Shown piece after piece: positions 1 to 8,391 of a DNA stretch of 64,000 nucleotides; the first letter of the stretch is position 1, and each line of letters opens with the position of its first letter. Made by a program: the position numbers and the translations under genes. The stretch comes from VRUE01 sp963725085 (GTDB lineage: Bacteria > Actinomycetota > Thermoleophilia > Solirubrobacterales > 70-9), in the NCBI GenBank assembly GCA_963725085.1, contig CAVRXM010000001.1, forward strand, positions 682,001 through 746,000. The letters run 5' to 3'. The notes under the pieces are model-generated. The model was not told the DNA's origin and did no database searches. It saw only the letters and a list, made by a program, of their open reading frames with translations.

Positions 1-1167
1 GTCGGAACCGCATCGCTGAAATGGAGCGCGGCGACCGATGACAACGGCGTCGCTCGTTACAACGTCCACCGCTCGAGCACGCCCGGTTTCACTCCCACGG
101 CCTCCAATCGGGTCGGGCAGGTGACGACGACGTCGTTCACCGAGTCCGGACTGGCGGCCGGAACCTGGTACTACAAGGTGACGGCCGAAGACGCGGTCGG
201 GAATATCGGCCCGCCCTCCGAAGAGGCCCAGGCGGTCGTCACCGTTGACTCCTCGCCGCCGAGCGCCCCGACCGGCCTGAAAGTGACGCCAGCCGACACC
301 TCGGCCGCCCTGACCTGGACCGCGTCCAGCGACAACGTCGGCGTCACCGGCTACAGGATCCTTCGAAACGGGGTTCAGGCCGGAACGTCGGCCACGACCG
401 CCTTCACCGACACCGGGCTGACACAGGGCACCTCCTACACCTACACCGTCGTCGCGCTCGACGCGGCGAAAAACGAAAGCGAACCTTCCTCGCCGGTGAC
501 CGTCACGACCCTCTCGGCGCCTAGCCTCTCGCTCGACAAGACGGTGACGACGCGCCAGAGCTCGCCGGCTTCGACGATCGTCTCGCCGGCGCTGACAACG
601 TCGAAACCGGGAGAGCTCCTGCTCGCCTTCATCGGCTCCGACGGCCCCAATGCGGCCTCCTCGCAGACGATCAGCAGCGTCAGCGGAGCCGGCCTGACCT
701 GGACGCTGCGACGGCGGGCCAACGGCCAGGCGGGCACGGCCGAGATCTGGCAGGCCGTCGCTCCCACCGTCGTCAGCAGCAAAACGATCACCGCCACCCG
801 CGCGTCGGGGAGCTACCAGGGGGCGATCACGGTCGCCGCCTTCATCGGTGCCGACACCGCCCTCAACGGGGCGGTCAACTCGGGGGCGGCCGCGTCGGGC
901 GCTCCCACGGTCTCGCTGGTCACGACTCGCTCCGGCGGCTGGGTCTGGGGCGTCGGTGAGGACTGGGACAAAGCGAGCGCCCGCACGATCGGGCCGTCGC
1001 AGACGCTCGTCGACCAGTTCCTCAGCCCCAGCGGCGACACGTTCTGGACTCAGCGCCAGACTTCGCCGACCCCCGCGGCAGGCACCACGGTCACGATCAA
1101 CGACACCGCGCCGACCGCCGATCGTTGGGATCTTGCGATCGTCGAGGTCCTGCCGGCAAGCCCCTGA
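1..1167 (+). CDS. Fibronectin type III repeat protein, 5' partial
   Basis: The reading frame is open from the first base, so the N terminus lies outside the window. The visible 388 residues hold one incomplete and one complete fibronectin type III domain (the second begins near PPSAPTGLKVTP and has the usual YRI and YTYTVVALDAAKN strands), followed by a Ser/Thr/Ala-rich beta domain of about 210 residues. Such modular proteins are usually exported and bind surfaces or polysaccharide. No catalytic motif or C-terminal anchor is visible. The stop is followed closely by the convergent nicotinate phosphoribosyltransferase-like remnant. The substrate is unknown. Confidence 0.8.
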   Translation, partial: VGTASLKWSAATDDNGVARYNVHRSSTPGFTPTASNRVGQVTTTSFTESGLAAGTWYYKVTAEDAVGNIGPPSEEAQAVVTVDSSPPSAPTGLKVTPADTSAALTWTASSDNVGVTGYRILRNGVQAGTSATTAFTDTGLTQGTSYTYTVVALDAAKNESEPSSPVTVTTLSAPSLSLDKTVTTRQSSPASTIVSPALTTSKPGELLLAFIGSDGPNAASSQTISSVSGAGLTWTLRRRANGQAGTAEIWQAVAPTVVSSKTITATRASGSYQGAITVAAFIGADTALNGAVNSGAAASGAPTVSLVTTRSGGWVWGVGEDWDKASARTIGPSQTLVDQFLSPSGDTFWTQRQTSPTPAAGTTVTINDTAPTADRWDLAIVEVLPASP

Positions 1168-1179
1168 GCCGACTTCGGG

Positions 1180-1674
1180 TCAGGTCACCTCGCGCAGCCG
1201 CGGATTCGGACGCGGCTCCCTGCCGGCCTTGCCGGCGGGCAGGCCATCGAGCTCGACGACGTCCGCGGTGAAGTCGAAGCTCCCGCGCAGCAGAGCGGAG
1301 CCGACGCCGTAGGAGTCGACCGGCGCCCCGCGTTCCTCGAAGCGCTCGATCCGCTCTGCGTCGAAACCACCGGAGGCGACGATCCTGACCCGCTCGTGGC
1401 CGCTCCCGTCGAGTGCCTCCCGGACCCTGACCGCGAGCTCGGGGGTGACGCCGGTCAGGCGCTCCGCTTTGGGGTCGTCCTGCAGGGCGCGGTCGACCAG
1501 CCGCTCGGAGGTGTCGAGGCGAACTCCCCAGAGACGCTCGCCGAGAGCGTCGGCGACCGCCACCGCGTCGGCAACGGAGTCGTTGTGGAAATCGACGAGG
1601 AAGACGACGTTGATGCTCTGGCCGAAGCGCGCGGCGAAGTCCCGTGCGGCGGCGACGGTGTCCCCTTCGCCGCC
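1180..1674 (-). pseudogene. Nicotinate phosphoribosyltransferase-like C-terminal fragment
   Basis: About 165 codons match the C-terminal half of the nicotinate phosphoribosyltransferase family, the entry enzyme of NAD salvage. Visible family motifs include VDFHNDSVADAVAVADALG, RLWGVRLDTSERLVDRAL, IVASGGFDAERI and VDSYGVGSAL, the last two lining the phosphoribosyl site. Homology begins abruptly near GDTVAAARDF; upstream in this frame the translation is meaningless. The N-terminal half, needed for activity, is absent and replaced by part of an unrelated gene in another frame. This is either a genuine deletion or a chimeric assembly. Confidence 0.75.
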
Positions 1675-1982
1675 TGGATCGGGTCGGGGTCGCCCACCTC
1701 GCCGGTCGCCTCGATGCCGTTCGCGCGAAGCTCCTCGAGCACCCGCCCGAGTCGGGCCTCGGCTTCCCGCTTCGGCCCGTCGACGTCCCCCAGAGTGTGT
1801 TGGAAGGCGCTCGCCTCGACCGCCGGGACAACCACTCTGAGGTCGATCTGCGCGCTTCGGGCGCTGTCACCATCGGGACGGATCTCGCGCAGCGGCTCGG
1901 GGCCCAGCGGGTCCCCTGTCACCACCGCCAGCAGGCGATGTGCCACCGCCCCACCGGCGTCCTCCGCTACCGACAGGTCCAT
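1666..1982 (-). pseudogene. Universal-stress-like hypothetical protein, N-terminal fragment
   Basis: From ATG 1982, about 105 residues resemble a small actinobacterial alpha/beta protein family that alternates a VVVPAV strand, an EAEARLGRVLEELRANGI helix and a GEVGDPDPIQA turn, as in universal stress protein folds. The resemblance stops at PIQAA, where the expected C-terminal half is missing and the nicotinate phosphoribosyltransferase fragment starts in a different frame. The family assignment rests on pattern memory and is tentative; the abrupt loss of sense is directly visible. Confidence 0.5.
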
Positions 1983-2249
1983 GAAAGCGGCTTACCCCTC
2001 GGGCGACGGCGCGAAACGCGCCGGGTCCCCTGGCAGCGCCAAATGGCCGGCTTTGCCTCGGCGCATGCGATGGCTGTTTTGCAGCAGTCGCCTGGGGTAA
2101 TGGACGACAGCGGCTGCCAGCCCGGATCCCAGCGGCTTTCATCGGCGCCAGGCCGATTCCCGCTTCGGGTGAGAAGACCAACCGCCACTTTGCGGAGAGG
2201 CGTCCGGGCTGGTGGCAACGCAATTCCAGAGCGAACCAAGGAGCTTCAG
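1983..2249. other. Intergenic region without recognised gene
   Basis: No coding frame with sensible composition was seen on either strand. The segment separates the divergent remnant gene and the pfpI-like gene and probably holds promoters for both. Its right end has a clear Shine-Dalgarno AAGGAG at 2238-2243. Confidence 0.4.
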
Positions 2250-2833
2250 ATGACAGACCAGCTGCAGGGCAAGAAGATCGCGATTCTCGTCGCCAACGAG
2301 GGGGTCGAGGAAATCGAGCTCACCCCCCGCGCGATGCGCTGCGCGAGGCCGGCGCCGAGATCGAGCTGCTCGGCCCCGAGGACAACGAGGTCCAGGCCTT
2401 CAACCACCTCGACAAGGGCGACACTTTCACGCCCGACCGGTCTGTGGGAGCGGCCGACCCCGATCAGTACGACGGCCTGATGCTCCCCGGCGGCGTCGCC
2501 AACCCGGACCAGCTGCGCACCGACACCGACGCGGTCCAGTTCGTCCGCGCCTTCTTCGAGGCCGGCAAGCCGGTCGGAGTGATCTGTCACGGGCCGTGGA
2601 CGCTGATCAACGCAGACGTCGTCGATGGCCGCACGCTCACCTCTTGGCCGAGCCTGCAGACAGACCTGCGCAACGCCGGTGCCGAGTGGGTCGACGAGGA
2701 GGTCCACGTCGACCAGGGGTTGGTGAGCAGCCGGAAGCCCGACGATCTCGAGGCCTTCAACGCGAAGATCATCGAGGAGTTCGCCGAGGGAGTCCACGAG
2801 GGACAGCGCGAGAGCGCTTCAGCAAGCGCGTAA
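2250..2833 (+). CDS. PfpI/DJ-1 family cysteine amidotransferase-like protein (frameshifted)
   Basis: ATG 2250 follows the ribosome site AAGGAG with a 6-nt spacer. The protein begins KKIAILVANEGVEEIELT and continues, after one apparently missing base in the C-run near 2325-2333, as RDALREAGAEIELLG. It has the nucleophile elbow GVICHGPW and the C-terminal tail typical of intracellular PfpI family members (about 190 residues). These act as glyoxalases, deglycases or peptidases and are often stress related. Because the two frames join without loss of family sequence, a sequencing or assembly error is more likely than inactivation. A small basic protein follows 29 bp downstream. Confidence 0.8.
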
Positions 2834-2862
2834 TTCGAGTTCAGCCGACGAAAGGAGCCGCC

Positions 2863-3204
2863 ATGCCCCCACGCGGAGTCAAAAAAGGCACGAAACGCGC
2901 ACGCCAATACGAGCACGTCAAGGAAAGCGAGAAGAAGGCCGGGCGCTCGGAGGATCGAGCCGAGCAGATCGCGGCGCGGGCCGTGAACAAGGAAAGAGCA
3001 CGGTCCGGGGAATCGAAGAGCTCCTCCCGCACCTCGACTCGCGGCCGCTCCGCAAGCAGCAGGGGCGGAAAGCGCTCGGGCAGCGGACCCGGCGGTCGGA
3101 CCCGTGAACAGCTCTACAACGACGCCAAGAAGCTTGGCATCGAGGGCCGCTCGAAGATGAGCAGGGCTCAGCTCCAGCGCGCCGTGGCGGGTGCGGAAGG
3201 CTGA
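2863..3204 (+). CDS. Small basic protein with C-terminal Rho-N/SAP-like segment
   Basis: The start has AAAGGAG five nt upstream. The 113-residue protein opens with MPPRGVKKGTKRARQYEH, is very rich in Arg, Lys and Ser, and ends in a helix-turn-helix-like segment, TREQLYNDAKKLGIEGRSKM, resembling Rho-N or SAP modules that bind nucleic acid. Relatives are widespread in actinobacteria and some are labelled plasmid stabilization proteins, a name without experimental meaning here. A DNA- or RNA-binding role is inferred from charge and the C-terminal module. It may be cotranscribed with the pfpI-like gene. Confidence 0.75.
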   Translation: MPPRGVKKGTKRARQYEHVKESEKKAGRSEDRAEQIAARAVNKERARSGESKSSSRTSTRGRSASSRGGKRSGSGPGGRTREQLYNDAKKLGIEGRSKMSRAQLQRAVAGAEG

Positions 3205-3280
3205 GAGACGAAAGCGCGCGGCCTCGGCCGAGGGCTCCCAGAAGTCCTCGACCTTGCTTGCGTCCTGTGCGGAGACGATC

Positions 3281-4024
3281 TCAGCCACTTCCCCGGCCCT
3301 CCGACAAGCCTCGCGCCAGATAGCGCGCGTTGGCGGGCGCGTAGCCCTTCCGGTCGTTGTTGAGGTAGACGAAGACCGGGCGCCGTGAGCGCCAGGCGGC
3401 TACACGCCGGCGCCAGCCGTCGAGCTCGGCCTCGGAGTAGTTGCCGCCGCGACCGCGATGGCCGTAATGCAGGCGCAGGTAGGCGAGCTCACCCACAGGC
3501 CTGACCTCGGGCAGTGGCCGCCGCTTGTCATCGCCGATCGCCAGCGAGGCGCCGCGCTCCTCCAGCAGCTGCCGCACCGGCATTGCGAACCAGCTCGGGT
3601 GGCGGAACTCGAAGCAATGCTGCGCACGGGGCAGCTCATCTAGCGCCAATGCGAGGAGGTCGTCATCGCGGCGGAATTTCTCCGGCAGCTGCCAGAGGAC
3701 CGGGCCCAGCCGCCGGCTGCGGCGGAGCGGCTCGAGCGGCTCCCAGAAGCGAGCGACCGCGTCGCCGATCTCGTGCAGGCGCTTCATGTGGGTGAGATAG
3801 CGGCTCGCCTTGACCGCGAAGACAAAGTCGGCGGGGACCAGCTCGACCCAGTCCCGGACCGTCGATTCCTTCGGCAGCCGGTAGAAGGTCGCGTTGACCT
3901 CGACCGTGTCGAAGACCTCGGCATATCGTTCGAGCCAGCGCCGCTGCGGCAGGCCATCGGGGTAGAGGCCGCCGCGCCAGTCCTCGTAGCTCCAGCCTGA
4001 GCAGCCGATCCGCACCCGCCGCAC
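3281..4024 (-). CDS. DUF72 family protein
   Basis: The 247-residue protein shows the complete DUF72 pattern: N-terminal IGCSGWSYEDWRGGLYP, the strand VEVNATFYRLP, VFAVKASRYLTHM and late YLRLHYGHRGRG and FVYLNNDRKGYAP. The fold is a TIM barrel; the biochemical function is not established. The start is GTG, with a second GTG three codons on. It overlaps nothing and is convergent with the basic-protein gene, leaving a 76-bp gap that shows no obvious terminator. Confidence 0.88.
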   Translation of the reverse strand: MRRVRIGCSGWSYEDWRGGLYPDGLPQRRWLERYAEVFDTVEVNATFYRLPKESTVRDWVELVPADFVFAVKASRYLTHMKRLHEIGDAVARFWEPLEPLRRSRRLGPVLWQLPEKFRRDDDLLALALDELPRAQHCFEFRHPSWFAMPVRQLLEERGASLAIGDDKRRPLPEVRPVGELAYLRLHYGHRGRGGNYSEAELDGWRRRVAAWRSRRPVFVYLNNDRKGYAPANARYLARGLSEGRGSG

Positions 4025-4036
4025 CGGCTCGGGTTC

Positions 4037-4354
4037 CTACTGGTCCGGCGGGATCGATTGATCGCCCTCGCCGCGCTCGACGCTCTCTCGGTCCTCGGCG
4101 TCGCGGACGTCGCGGTCGGGGAAGCGGTGCTGGTCGCCGTGCTCGGCGATGTCCTCCAGCGCTCGCTCCGCCTGCTCGAAGCCCTCGGCCTCACCCTCGC
4201 CCGCCTCCTCGAGCGGCTCGCGTGCCGGGTCGTCGCTGAGCGGCGCGACCTTGCCACCGATCCGCCCGGCTTCGTCCGCGGCGGACTGTGCCTCGGCGTC
4301 GACGTCGTTTGTCGCCTTGTCCTCCGTGCGCGCGTCTTCCTTGGGTGAATCCAT
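4037..4354 (-). CDS. Conserved acidic hypothetical protein
   Basis: The 105-residue protein is rich in Glu, Asp and Ala with a central segment DDPAREPLEEAGEGEAEGFE that recurs in small actinobacterial proteins of unknown function. The ATG is preceded by AAGGAGAG at good spacing. No membrane segment or signal peptide is visible and most of the chain is predicted to be disordered. It lies 12 bp upstream of the DUF72 gene on the same strand and is likely cotranscribed with it. Confidence 0.65.
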   Translation of the reverse strand: MDSPKEDARTEDKATNDVDAEAQSAADEAGRIGGKVAPLSDDPAREPLEEAGEGEAEGFEQAERALEDIAEHGDQHRFPDRDVRDAEDRESVERGEGDQSIPPDQ

Positions 4355-4377
4355 CGTCTCTCCTTGGATCGGTGGTT

Positions 4378-4542
4378 TCAGCCGGTCGCCAGCGAGCGGC
4401 TCAGCTTCGGCAACACCTCGCGCCCGTAGACGCCGATCGCCGCCAACGGGTCGGCGCCGGAGTTGTTCATCAGGGCTACCGTCGTCGCGCCCATTCCCTG
4501 TCCTTGGTACCGGTGATCTCTGCTGTCTCTGCTGATCCCCAT
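4378..4542 (-). pseudogene. Small ORF carrying an LLM-monooxygenase C-terminal remnant
   Basis: The last 38 codons, from MGATTVALMNNSG to YGREVLPKLSRS, match the C terminus of luciferase-like, F420-type oxidoreductases. The body of the enzyme is absent. The remnant is in frame with a preceding 16-residue leader beginning MGISRDSRDHRY, and its ATG has a strong AGGAGG six nt upstream, so a 54-residue chimeric peptide could be translated. The remnant is clear by pattern; expression is only inferred. Confidence 0.5.
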
Positions 4543-4686
4543 CTCTTGCCTCCTACGGTGTTGGTTCGCTTCGGCGAGCTACCCCGCGGGTGAGCCCGCA
4601 AACGGCCGGGTACCGATGGAGAGATGGATCGGCGGTATCCGCGCTCACGCAGGTCTTTCCGACCCTCCCTAACTTCCCCTTGGGGA

Positions 4687-5160
4687 GTGCGTGAGAGAAT
4701 AGTGGCCCTATGCCCCCCCCGAGGAACCCCAACGGGTGAAAAGAGCTGTAATCGCATCGTCGGCATTCTCGTTTTCCTGCTTTGCGCACTTGCGCTGACG
4801 AGTGCGGTCAGCGCCGCTCAAGCCGGAGGGGTCGAACCAGTCCAGGGCGGTTGGAAGGGCAAGACCGCCCAGGGCTACTACATCTACTTTGGCGTCAGAG
4901 AGGGCCGCATCGTCACGAACGTCCGGCTGACGTATAGAGAGCCCGTTTGTGGTGAGCAGAGCGAGCACCGTAGGAAAGTTATGCTCGGCGTTGACGAATC
5001 GGGGCACTTTCGGGGCACGATCGACCCCAACCGGATCGAACTCGAAGGGACTTTCGTAGCTCCAGACCGGGTTAAGGGCAAGGTGATCGCTCTCGAAACC
5101 ACTGGACTTCCCGGGTGTCTGCGCAGGGTGGTCGAATTCTCGGCCCACCCAAAGGCCTGA
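4687..5160 (+). CDS. Small secreted protein, unknown function
   Basis: The frame encodes a hydrophobic signal-like stretch, VGILVFLLCALALTSAVSAA, followed by a mature domain of about 110 residues with two Cys and alternating strands (GGWKGKTAQGYYIYFGVREG). The start is uncertain: GTG 4687 with a weak GGGGA is chosen, and an upstream ATG at 4624 is in frame. A nearby GTG at about 4736 in another frame would give a more typical Lys-Arg signal start if one base were missing. No recognised family. The gene stands alone between divergent and unassigned DNA. Confidence 0.6.
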   Translation: MRERIVALCPPRGTPTGEKSCNRIVGILVFLLCALALTSAVSAAQAGGVEPVQGGWKGKTAQGYYIYFGVREGRIVTNVRLTYREPVCGEQSEHRRKVMLGVDESGHFRGTIDPNRIELEGTFVAPDRVKGKVIALETTGLPGCLRRVVEFSAHPKA

Positions 5161-5593
5161 ATCGAAGCCCCGACAACAAAACGGGCTGATGGTCAATTCC
5201 GGCCGGTCTCCGGGCACCTCAGCCTGACATCGACAGCTCCGGGGCGCAGGCAAGCCTCGGCAAATCTCTCCCGCGCGGGTGTTGTGGAAGTGGAAGTCGC
5301 TCATTGCGGTCCCAGCCCCCCGAAATCTGAGCAGTTTCTTTGCAGCGAGCGACCGGCGGTCTTGGTCCGCACAGAGACTCTTCGGAGGCCGTCCCCTACC
5401 GAGAGGGTCCCCCGGGCATTAATCCCCCTGGATTCCCCTGAGCACGTCGGCGATCTGGCCAATTTGCGGCAGAGAACTGCCGGGTGTAGGCTCGAGCCGT
5501 TCGTCGAGGTTGGGTGGTGCGACGAGCAGTTCACGCCAGGAGCCCAATTAGGCGACAGGTCGAGTCGATTAGGTCTGCGCCTGAGAGGAGCCC
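5161..5593. other. 433-bp region without recognised gene
   Basis: No convincing frame, RNA gene or repeat was recognised. Codon usage in all frames lacks the third-position G/C bias of neighbouring genes and the GC content appears lower. A ribosome site GAGAGGAG ends the region and serves the next gene. Confidence 0.4.
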
Positions 5594-5881
5594 ATGCGTA
5601 AGAAGTCGATCCTCGCGGTTGCGATGTGTGCAGCTGCCCTTGCCGGTGCAAGTGCAAGTGCTGCCTTCGCTGGTGAGGTCACCGGAAACGGCGACCCAAC
5701 AGCTGCCCCCGAACACGCAAATTCCATCTGCGCGTTCTCGGGACGGAATGATGGAAATCCGCCGCCGGGGCGGAAAGCCGCGCACGTGCAGAACTGGGGG
5801 CAGATTCCCAAGGAAGTGCGGGAAGAACTCACCGCCGAAGGGGAATCTCCTGGCGAAGCATGTCGGGGCGGGAGTAACTAG
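5594..5881 (+). CDS. Small secreted protein with Cys pair
   Basis: ATG is preceded by GAGAGGAG. The 95-residue product opens with a textbook signal peptide (MRKKSILAVAMCAAALAG, cleavage likely after AFA). The mature part has an ANSICAFSGRNDG segment and a WGQIPKEVREEL helix, and ends with a second Cys. Similar short secreted proteins are common in actinobacteria and have no assigned function. The two Cys could form one disulfide. It is transcribed alone. Confidence 0.72.
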   Translation: MRKKSILAVAMCAAALAGASASAAFAGEVTGNGDPTAAPEHANSICAFSGRNDGNPPPGRKAAHVQNWGQIPKEVREELTAEGESPGEACRGGSN

Positions 5882-6107
5882 CAAATCCGGACCGGCCGTG
5901 ATTGAGCCGGTTGGCCCGGAGTAGCTTCAGGGCCAGCCCACAACGAGTTAGTCCAAAGGAGGCACCGAGCAGTCCTGATACGAGCACTCGGGTTGCTCGG
6001 TGCCCCACTAACAGCGACGAAGGAGCCCGCGCCTACTTCACCCTCATCGACGGTCTGCGGGTCGGGTCCGCAGACACCTCGGGCCGAGGCGAGGAGACGA
6101 TTTAGTC

Positions 6108-6547
6108 CATCTCAGACAGCGCATCGTCACGGCTCTCGAAGACCAGCCCGTTCTGGGTCAGGCCCGTTATCGAGAGGATGCGCTGGAGCGGCGCTGGCCG
6201 AGATCTGCGCCGAGATCGAGGCCGACCGAGAGACACTCAAGTCGGCGATGGATCGGCTCGGGGTGGCTCAGGGCAGGCTCAAGCCGCTCGCAGCCGTCTT
6301 CGGTGAGCGACTGGGGCGGTTGAAGCTGAACGGGCGGCTGTGGGGATACTCCCCGTTGAGCCGCCTCGATGAGCTGGAGTTGCTGCAGATTGGTGTCGTC
6401 GGCAAGCGCATGCTCTGGCGGGCGCTCGAGCACACCCACGCCGGCCAATTGCCGGAGTTCGAGCTCGACGCCTTGGCCGCAAGGGCGAGTGAGCAGCTGA
6501 GGCGGCTCGAGGCACTGCACCAGAGGGCCGCGGCGCTGGCTCTGTAG
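6108..6547 (+). CDS. Conserved hypothetical helical protein, frameshifted
   Basis: The C-terminal 120 codons (EICAEIEADRETLKSAMDRL, GRLKLNGRLWGYSPLSRLDE, GKRMLWRALEH) look like a conserved helical family of about 150 residues seen next to other actinobacterial hypothetical genes. The expected N-terminal part, ending YREDALER, is in another frame and joins at about 6190, where one G appears to be missing. The true start could not be set; the first in-frame ATG is at 6250, well inside the conserved part. No function is known. Confidence 0.45.
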
Positions 6548-6823
6548 CCGAGGCCACGTTTTGCGACGAGCCGCGGGGGTACATACGCCGAGAGGCCCAA
6601 GGGAGCGGCCCCCGCTCACTCCTCGCCCACTCCGAGCCCCAGATCCACGGGAAGGCGAGCAAGAAGATGAAGGTAGTCGTCACTGGTGTGATCGCCAACT
6701 CTTCGGAATCCTCGAAGAAGGCGGCGAAAAGAGCGGTAAGGGCAGCGGGGGCTCGAAGTCCCAGAACCGGGCTGCGGGCCGAGAGGGATGCAGGAAGTCG
6801 AGTTAGGCAAAGGCGGCTGCGAA

Positions 6824-7786
6824 ATGTCCCGGTCTCAAGAGCGGCGTGACTTCCGTCCCACCGGGGTCGGGTCGGACCCCGGCCTGCTCGCGACGCTGAA
6901 GCGGACGCTGACCGAGTTCAACGAGGACAACCTCTCAGATTGGGCGGCGGCGCTCACCTACTACGGCCTGCTCGCCCTGTTCCCGGCGCTGATCGCGATG
7001 GTCTCGCTGATCGGGCTCTTCGGCGATCCCAAATCGACGACGCAGAGCCTGACGGAAATCATCACCGAAATCGGCCCGGAATCGGCCGCCGAAACCTTCA
7101 AGGGGCCGATCGAAGCGATCACCGAACACCGCAGCACGGCCGGCTTCACCTTCGTCCTCGGCCTCGCTATTGCGCTCTGGTCGGCCTCCGGATATGTCGG
7201 GGCCTTCATGCGGGCCTCCAACGTGATCTACGAGACCCCCGAGGGCAGGCCGTTCTGGAAGCTGCGGCCACTGCAGCTAGCGGTGACACTGGTGATGGTC
7301 GTCACCCTCACCCTGATCGCGGTCTCGCTCGTCCTCACCGGCCCGATCGTCGCAGCCGTCGCCGAGCCACTTGGAATCGGCTCCACCGCGGTCGACATCT
7401 GGAACATCGCCAAGTGGCCGGCCCTGGTCGCCGCGTTCCTCCTGATGCTCGCGATCCTCTACTACGCCTCCCCCAACGTGAGGCTGCGTGGCTTCAGGTG
7501 GGCAACGTTCGGCAGCGTCGTCGCCGTCGTCGTCTGGGTCATCGCCTCCGCCCTCTTCGGCCTCTACGTCGCAAACTTCGGTTCCTACGACAAGACCTAC
7601 GGCACGCTCGGCGGCTTGGTCGCCCTGATGGTGTGGTTCTGGATCACCAACCTGGCCATCCTCTTCGGCCACCAGCTGAACGCTGAGCGGGAGCGGAGGG
7701 TCGAGATCGAAGAAGGCCTGCCCCGGGCCGAGCGCGAGATCCAGCTCGCGCCGCGGGCCGAGCCGAAGGAGCAAAGGACAACATGA
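6824..7786 (+). CDS. YihY/BrkB family inner-membrane protein
   Basis: The 320-residue protein has the family signature near the N terminus (NLSDWAAALTYYGLLALFPA) and six hydrophobic segments, with the conserved LGGLVALMVWFWITNLAILF close to the end. It ends in a charged tail. The family is wrongly known as ribonuclease BN; its members are integral membrane proteins of unclear role, possibly transport. ATG 6824 is preferred because residues before it from ATG 6788 are not family-like. It overlaps the following reductase gene by four bases, so the two are translationally coupled. Confidence 0.88.
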   Translation: MSRSQERRDFRPTGVGSDPGLLATLKRTLTEFNEDNLSDWAAALTYYGLLALFPALIAMVSLIGLFGDPKSTTQSLTEIITEIGPESAAETFKGPIEAITEHRSTAGFTFVLGLAIALWSASGYVGAFMRASNVIYETPEGRPFWKLRPLQLAVTLVMVVTLTLIAVSLVLTGPIVAAVAEPLGIGSTAVDIWNIAKWPALVAAFLLMLAILYYASPNVRLRGFRWATFGSVVAVVVWVIASALFGLYVANFGSYDKTYGTLGGLVALMVWFWITNLAILFGHQLNAERERRVEIEEGLPRAEREIQLAPRAEPKEQRTT

Positions 7787-8391
7787 AGGCGTTGTTCATC
7801 AACTGCACGCTGAAGCCGAGCCCGGAGAAATCGAACACCGAGGCGCTCGCAGCGGTCGCCGCCGACGCGTTGCGCGATGAGGGAGTCGAGATGTCCTCAG
7901 TGCGCGCGGTCGATCACTCGATCCCCCCTGGGGTCGAATCGGACCTGGGCGAGGGTGACGAGTGGCCGGGGATCCGGGCCCAAGTCCTCGACTCGGAGAT
8001 CCTCGTCTTCGCGACCCCGACCTGGCTCGGGCGCCCGTCGAGCATCGCTCAGCGAGTGCTGGAGCGAATGGACGCGATGCTCTCCGAGACGGACGACGCA
8101 GGCCGTCCCGTCGCCTACAACCACGTCGCCGGGGTCGTGGTCACCGGCAACGAGGACGGCGCCCACCACGTCATCTCCGAGGTCTCCGGCGCGCTCGGCG
8201 ACATCGGTTTCACGATCCCGGGTCAGGCCTGGACCTACTGGAACAAGGGACCGGGACCCGGCGAGGACTACTCCGAAACCGAGGAGGGTCACGAGTGGTC
8301 ACACTCGACCGGCAAGGCCGCCGCGGCGAACCTGCTGGCTGTCGCCAGGGCGCTCGAGGACGATGCAATTCCCGCGCCGCCCTCCGAATGA
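7783..8391 (+). CDS. NADPH-dependent FMN reductase / flavodoxin-fold protein
   Basis: The 202-residue chain begins MKALFINCTLKPSPEKSNTE, the phosphate-binding loop of flavodoxin-fold reductases, and continues with ILVFATPTWLGRPSSIAQ and VVTGNEDGAHH, which match the FMN-contact loops of this family. It probably binds FMN and reduces quinones or flavin with NAD(P)H in the cytoplasm; the substrate is unknown. It sits between two genes with ATGA overlaps on both sides, giving a three-gene operon with the YihY-like and topoisomerase genes. Confidence 0.88.
   Translation: MKALFINCTLKPSPEKSNTEALAAVAADALRDEGVEMSSVRAVDHSIPPGVESDLGEGDEWPGIRAQVLDSEILVFATPTWLGRPSSIAQRVLERMDAMLSETDDAGRPVAYNHVAGVVVTGNEDGAHHVISEVSGALGDIGFTIPGQAWTYWNKGPGPGEDYSETEEGHEWSHSTGKAAAANLLAVARALEDDAIPAPPSE

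Noticed and set aside
4720..4732. GAGGAACCCCAAC identical to an arm of the hairpin at 42365-42455
   Set aside because: No matching inverted arm is nearby and a 13-base match is expected by chance in a window of this size and composition.
5902..6105. Small plus-strand ORF of 67 codons
   Set aside because: No ribosome site, no third-position G/C bias and no family resemblance.
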